Positions 35,293-38,324 of a stretch of 38,324 nucleotides of DNA are shown here, in pieces. Both the position numbers and the translations under genes were made by a program. The stretch is taken from assembly GCA_913056355.1 (NCBI GenBank), contig CAJXMX010000006.1:1-38324 (forward strand), written 5' to 3'. Numbering within the stretch: position 1 is the first letter of the stretch; every line of letters starts with the position of its first letter. The notes below the pieces were generated by a model. That model was not told the origin of the DNA. It searched no databases and worked only from the letters and a program-made list of their open reading frames with translations. The DNA comes from an uncultured Opitutales bacterium (GTDB lineage Bacteria; Verrucomicrobiota; Verrucomicrobiia; Opitutales; Oceanipulchritudinaceae).

Positions 35293-38200
35293 AGCAGGGG
35301 CGCCAGCCAGCGTTCCAGCTCGGCCACGCGGACCCCCTTGAGGGTGGCGTAGGCCTCCAGTTGGTCGCGTCCGATGCGTCCGATGTTGAAGTACTTGGCC
35401 TGCGGGTGGGCAAAGTAGAGTCCGCAGACGGATCCGGCCGGGTGCATGGCGTAGTTCTCGGTCAGGGAAATTCCGGTTTTCTCCGTTGCCTGAAGCAACT
35501 CGAAGAGGATGGCCTTCTCGGTGTGGTCGGGCACCGAGGGATAGCCCATGGCCGGACGGATGCCGCGGTACTTTTCCGCGATCAGGTCCTCGTTGCTGAG
35601 GTTTTCCTCCCTGCCGAAGCCCCACTGGCGGCGGACTTCCGCGTGCAGGTACTCGGCGAAAGCCTCGGCCAGGCGGTCGCCCAGGGCCTTGACCATGATC
35701 GTGTTGTAGTCGTCGTGCTGCTCCTCGCAGGATTTGGCCAGGGCGTCGACTTCCGTCCCCGAGGTGACCGCGAAGGCGCCGATGTAGTCGATCCGCCCGC
35801 TTTCCCGGGGAGCGATAAAGTCACTACAACTCAGGTAATGGCTGCCCTCTGACTTGGATTTTTCCCGCTGCTGGCGAAGGAAGTGGAAGCGGGTCACGGT
35901 GCCGGAGCGTTCCGTGTCCGAATAGAGTTCAACCAGGTTGCCGCGGGAGTTGGCCGGCCAGATGCCGAAGGCGGCCCTGGGTTGGAGGCTCTTTTCGCGG
36001 ACCAGCTTGTCCAGCAGCTGGCGGGCGTCCCGGTAAAGCTTGGTCGCCTCCTCCCCGTACTTGGGATGCTCGAGGATCTTCGGGAAGACCCCGCGCAATT
36101 CCCAGGTCCAGAACAAGGGCGACCAGTCGATGTAGGGAATGAGGGTTTCCAGGGAAATATCGTCGATCACCTGCAGGCCGGTCCTTTCCGGAACGGGAAT
36201 CTCCATGCTTTCCCAGTCGAATTGCGGGGCTCCCTCCTGCGCTGTGCCAAGGGAAAGGAGCCTGGCGCCCTGCTGGCGGCTCTTCTCGTAGCGCTGGCGG
36301 TGCTTTTCATTTTCCTCACGGGCCTCCTCGGCAGCCGCCTGGCGGGCCTCCGGATTCAGCAACTTCGAACAGACCCCGACCACCCGGGAAGCGTCCGGCA
36401 CCTGGACCACGGGGCCCTTGTATTCCGGCTCGATCTTGACCGCGGTGTGGGCCTTGGAAGTGGTGGCGCCACCGATCAGGAGGGGAATGTCGATTCCCTC
36501 CCGGGCAAAGGTGTGGGCGTTGTGAACCATCTCGTCCAGCGACGGGGTGATCAGTCCGCTCAGGCCGACAATGTCGGCGTCCACCTCGCGGATCTTGTGG
36601 ATGATCCGTTCCACCGGGATCATCACCCCCATGTCGTGGACCCGGTAGTTGTTGCAGGCCAGGACCACCCCCACGATGTTCTTGCCGATGTCGTGGACGT
36701 CCCCCTTGACCGTGGCCAGGACCACGTCGCCGGCGGTTTCCTTCTCGGGGTTGAATTCCTCGCCCCGGGACTCCGCTTCCGCCCGCAGCCGCTCGTTCCG
36801 CTCGGCCTTTTCCTTTTCCATGAACGGGGTCAGCCAGGCCACGGCCCGCTTCATGACCCGGGCGCTCTTGACCACCTGGGGAAGGAACATCTTCCCCTCG
36901 CCGAAGAGGTCGCCGACGATCTTCATCCCGTCCATCAGGGGGCCCTCGATCACTTCCAGGGGCCGGTCGAACTGCAGGCGCGCCTCCTCGGTGTCCTCCT
37001 CGACAAAGTCGACCACCCCGTGCCGGATGGCATGGGCCAGCCGCTCGGCCACGGGCAGGTCGCGCCAGGCCAGCCGGGTGGATTCAGGCATGGCCTCCTT
37101 CTGGCCCTTGTACTCCCCGGCCAGGGCGATCAGGGCATCGGTGGCCTCCGGTTTGCGGTTGAAAAGGACGTCCTCGATCTTTTCCCGCAGGACCGGATCG
37201 ATATCCTCGTAGACCGCCAGCATTCCGGCGTTGACGATGCCCATGTCCAGTCCGGCCCGGATGGCGTGGTAGAGGAAGGCGCTGTGCATGGCCTCGCGAA
37301 CCACGTTGTTCCCCCGGAAGGAGAATGAAATATTGGATACGCCGCCGCTGACCCGGGCGTGCGGGCAGAGCTCCTTGATCCGGCGGGTGGCCTCGATGAA
37401 GTTGACCGCGTAGTTGTTGTGTTCCTCCATCCCGGTGGCCACGGTCAGGATGTTGGGATCGAAAATGATGTCCGCCGGGTTGAAGTCGACTTTCAGGGTC
37501 AGCAGGTCGTAAGCCCGCTTGCAGATCCGCACCTTGTCCTCGACGGAGGTGGCCTGTCCCTTTTCGTCGAAGGCCATGACCACCACCGCCGCGCCGTAGC
37601 GCTTGACCAGACTGGCCTGGCGCAGGAACTCCTCCTCGCCCTCCTTGAGGCTGATGGAGTTGACCACGCCTTTGCCCTGCAGGCAGTGCAGGCCGGTCTC
37701 GATGACCGACCACTTGGAGGAGTCCACCATGACCGGGACCCGGGCGATGTCCGGCTCGGCGGCCAGGAGGTTGAGGAAGGTCCTCATGCATGCCTCGGAG
37801 TCGAGAAGCCCCTCGTCAAAGTTCACGTCCAGCATGTTGGCCCCGTTTTCCACCTGCTGGCGGGCCACCTCGAGGGCCTCGTCGAAATCCTCCTCCTTGA
37901 TCAGGCGGCGGAAGCGCGGCGAACCGGTCACATTGGTCCGTTCGCCAATGACGAAGAACGACGCCGGCTGACCCTCGATCTTGACCGGCTCCAGGCCGCT
38001 GTAGCGTGAGGCAACCGGTATGGTGCGCACCTTGCGGGGGGCATGGGCGGCAACCTTTCCGGCAATCGCGGCAATGTGGGCCGGGGTGGAGCCGCAGCAT
38101 CCCCCGACAATGTTCAGCCAGCCTTCCCGGGCAAAGCCCTCCAGCACCGAGGCCATGTGCTCCGGGGTGTCGTCGTATTCCCCGAAGGCGTTGGGCAAGC

Positions 38201-38324
38201 CGGCGTTGGGGTAGCAGCTGAGGTGGGTGTCGGCGATCCGTGACAGCTCCTCGATGTAGGGCGCCATCTCCTTGGCGCCGAGTGCACAGTTGATTCCCAC
38301 GGCCAGCGGACGGGCATGGGAAAC
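35289..38324 (-). CDS. metH: Cobalamin-dependent methionine synthase, C-terminal 1011 residues (5' end outside window)
   Basis: MetH transfers a methyl group from methyltetrahydrofolate to homocysteine through cobalamin. The frame is open to the right edge. Compared with the E. coli enzyme about 230 N-terminal residues are missing. Visible are the end of the homocysteine domain with its zinc cysteines (NCALG and GGCCGST), the pterin-binding domain ([16 protein letters not shown] onward), the cap and B12-binding region with DVHDIGKNI (His is the axial ligand), and the C-terminal AdoMet activation domain ([28 protein letters not shown]). It ends with TAG inside CTAG at 35289-35292, shared with the convergent dehydrogenase gene. 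Any cobalamin riboswitch would lie outside the window. Confidence 0.97.
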   Translation of the reverse strand, partial: VSHARPLAVGINCALGAKEMAPYIEELSRIADTHLSCYPNAGLPNAFGEYDDTPEHMASVLEGFAREGWLNIVGGCCGSTPAHIAAIAGKVAAHAPRKVRTIPVASRYSGLEPVKIEGQPASFFVIGERTNVTGSPRFRRLIKEEDFDEALEVARQQVENGANMLDVNFDEGLLDSEACMRTFLNLLAAEPDIARVPVMVDSSKWSVIETGLHCLQGKGVVNSISLKEGEEEFLRQASLVKRYGAAVVVMAFDEKGQATSVEDKVRICKRAYDLLTLKVDFNPADIIFDPNILTVATGMEEHNNYAVNFIEATRRIKELCPHARVSGGVSNISFSFRGNNVVREAMHSAFLYHAIRAGLDMGIVNAGMLAVYEDIDPVLREKIEDVLFNRKPEATDALIALAGEYKGQKEAMPESTRLAWRDLPVAERLAHAIRHGVVDFVEEDTEEARLQFDRPLEVIEGPLMDGMKIVGDLFGEGKMFLPQVVKSARVMKRAVAWLTPFMEKEKAERNERLRAEAESRGEEFNPEKETAGDVVLATVKGDVHDIGKNIVGVVLACNNYRVHDMGVMIPVERIIHKIREVDADIVGLSGLITPSLDEMVHNAHTFAREGIDIPLLIGGATTSKAHTAVKIEPEYKGPVVQVPDASRVVGVCSKLLNPEARQAAAEEAREENEKHRQRYEKSRQQGARLLSLGTAQEGAPQFDWESMEIPVPERTGLQVIDDISLETLIPYIDWSPLFWTWELRGVFPKILEHPKYGEEATKLYRDARQLLDKLVREKSLQPRAAFGIWPANSRGNLVELYSDTERSGTVTRFHFLRQQREKSKSEGSHYLSCSDFIAPRESGRIDYIGAFAVTSGTEVDALAKSCEEQHDDYNTIMVKALGDRLAEAFAEYLHAEVRRQWGFGREENLSNEDLIAEKYRGIRPAMGYPSVPDHTEKAILFELLQATEKTGISLTENYAMHPAGSVCGLYFAHPQAKYFNIGRIGRDQLEAYATLKGVRVAELERWLAPLL

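Overview
The window is GC-rich, gene-dense bacterial chromosome. Gene content and protein style suggest a Verrucomicrobiota bacterium, probably of the Opitutae/Puniceicoccales type. The clues are large secreted multidomain proteins with a shared C-terminal tail, a lysine-rich DksA-like protein between ileS and lspA, a Na+-pumping methylmalonyl-CoA decarboxylase next to methylmalonyl-CoA mutase, and frequent absence of clear Shine-Dalgarno sites. The taxonomic call is inference; no rRNA or tRNA gene is visible. No gene-free stretch exceeds about 200 bases.

Layout. (1) 1-7041, plus strand: a locus of large extracellular proteins. A 5'-truncated Calx-beta/MAM/Ig protein is followed by a rhomboid protease and then by a second, paralogous metzincin metalloprotease. 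The second copy is interrupted by two in-frame TAG codons but has no frameshift over 3.9 kb. It is preceded by a nested palindrome resembling a LacI-type operator and followed by a strong terminator. (2) 7166-10235: an acetate-type Na+/solute symporter with its DUF4212 partner (minus), and a LysM-amidase (plus). (3) 10234-14391: a 27-bp perfect inverted repeat, uvrB whose TTG start lies inside a heptamer tandem repeat, a dicarboxylate/amino-acid symporter and a HAD phosphatase. (4) 14517-15713: fabV. (5) 15727-21655, minus strand: ileS, an H1-like/DksA-like protein, lspA and a TPR protein, preceded by a small basic membrane protein. (6) 21707-31421: two divergent gene sets for the methylmalonyl-CoA (succinate-propionate) route. 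Leftward are mce and the four subunits of a biotin-dependent Na+-translocating decarboxylase (mmdA-D-C-B order). Rightward are mutA, mutB and the meaB chaperone GTPase. (7) 31381-38324: an MscS channel, a 978-aa FAD/Fe-S 2-hydroxyacid dehydrogenase, and the C-terminal 1011 residues of cobalamin-dependent methionine synthase MetH, cut by the right edge.

Together regions 6 and 7 point to a B12-dependent metabolism in which succinyl-CoA can be rearranged to methylmalonyl-CoA, epimerised and decarboxylated to propionyl-CoA with export of Na+. The Na+ gradient could support the two predicted sodium symporters. The most unusual signals are the doubly amber-interrupted metalloprotease, the uvrB start codon created by a variant repeat unit, and the DksA-like protein that has lost three of its four zinc cysteines and carries a histone-H1-like tail.
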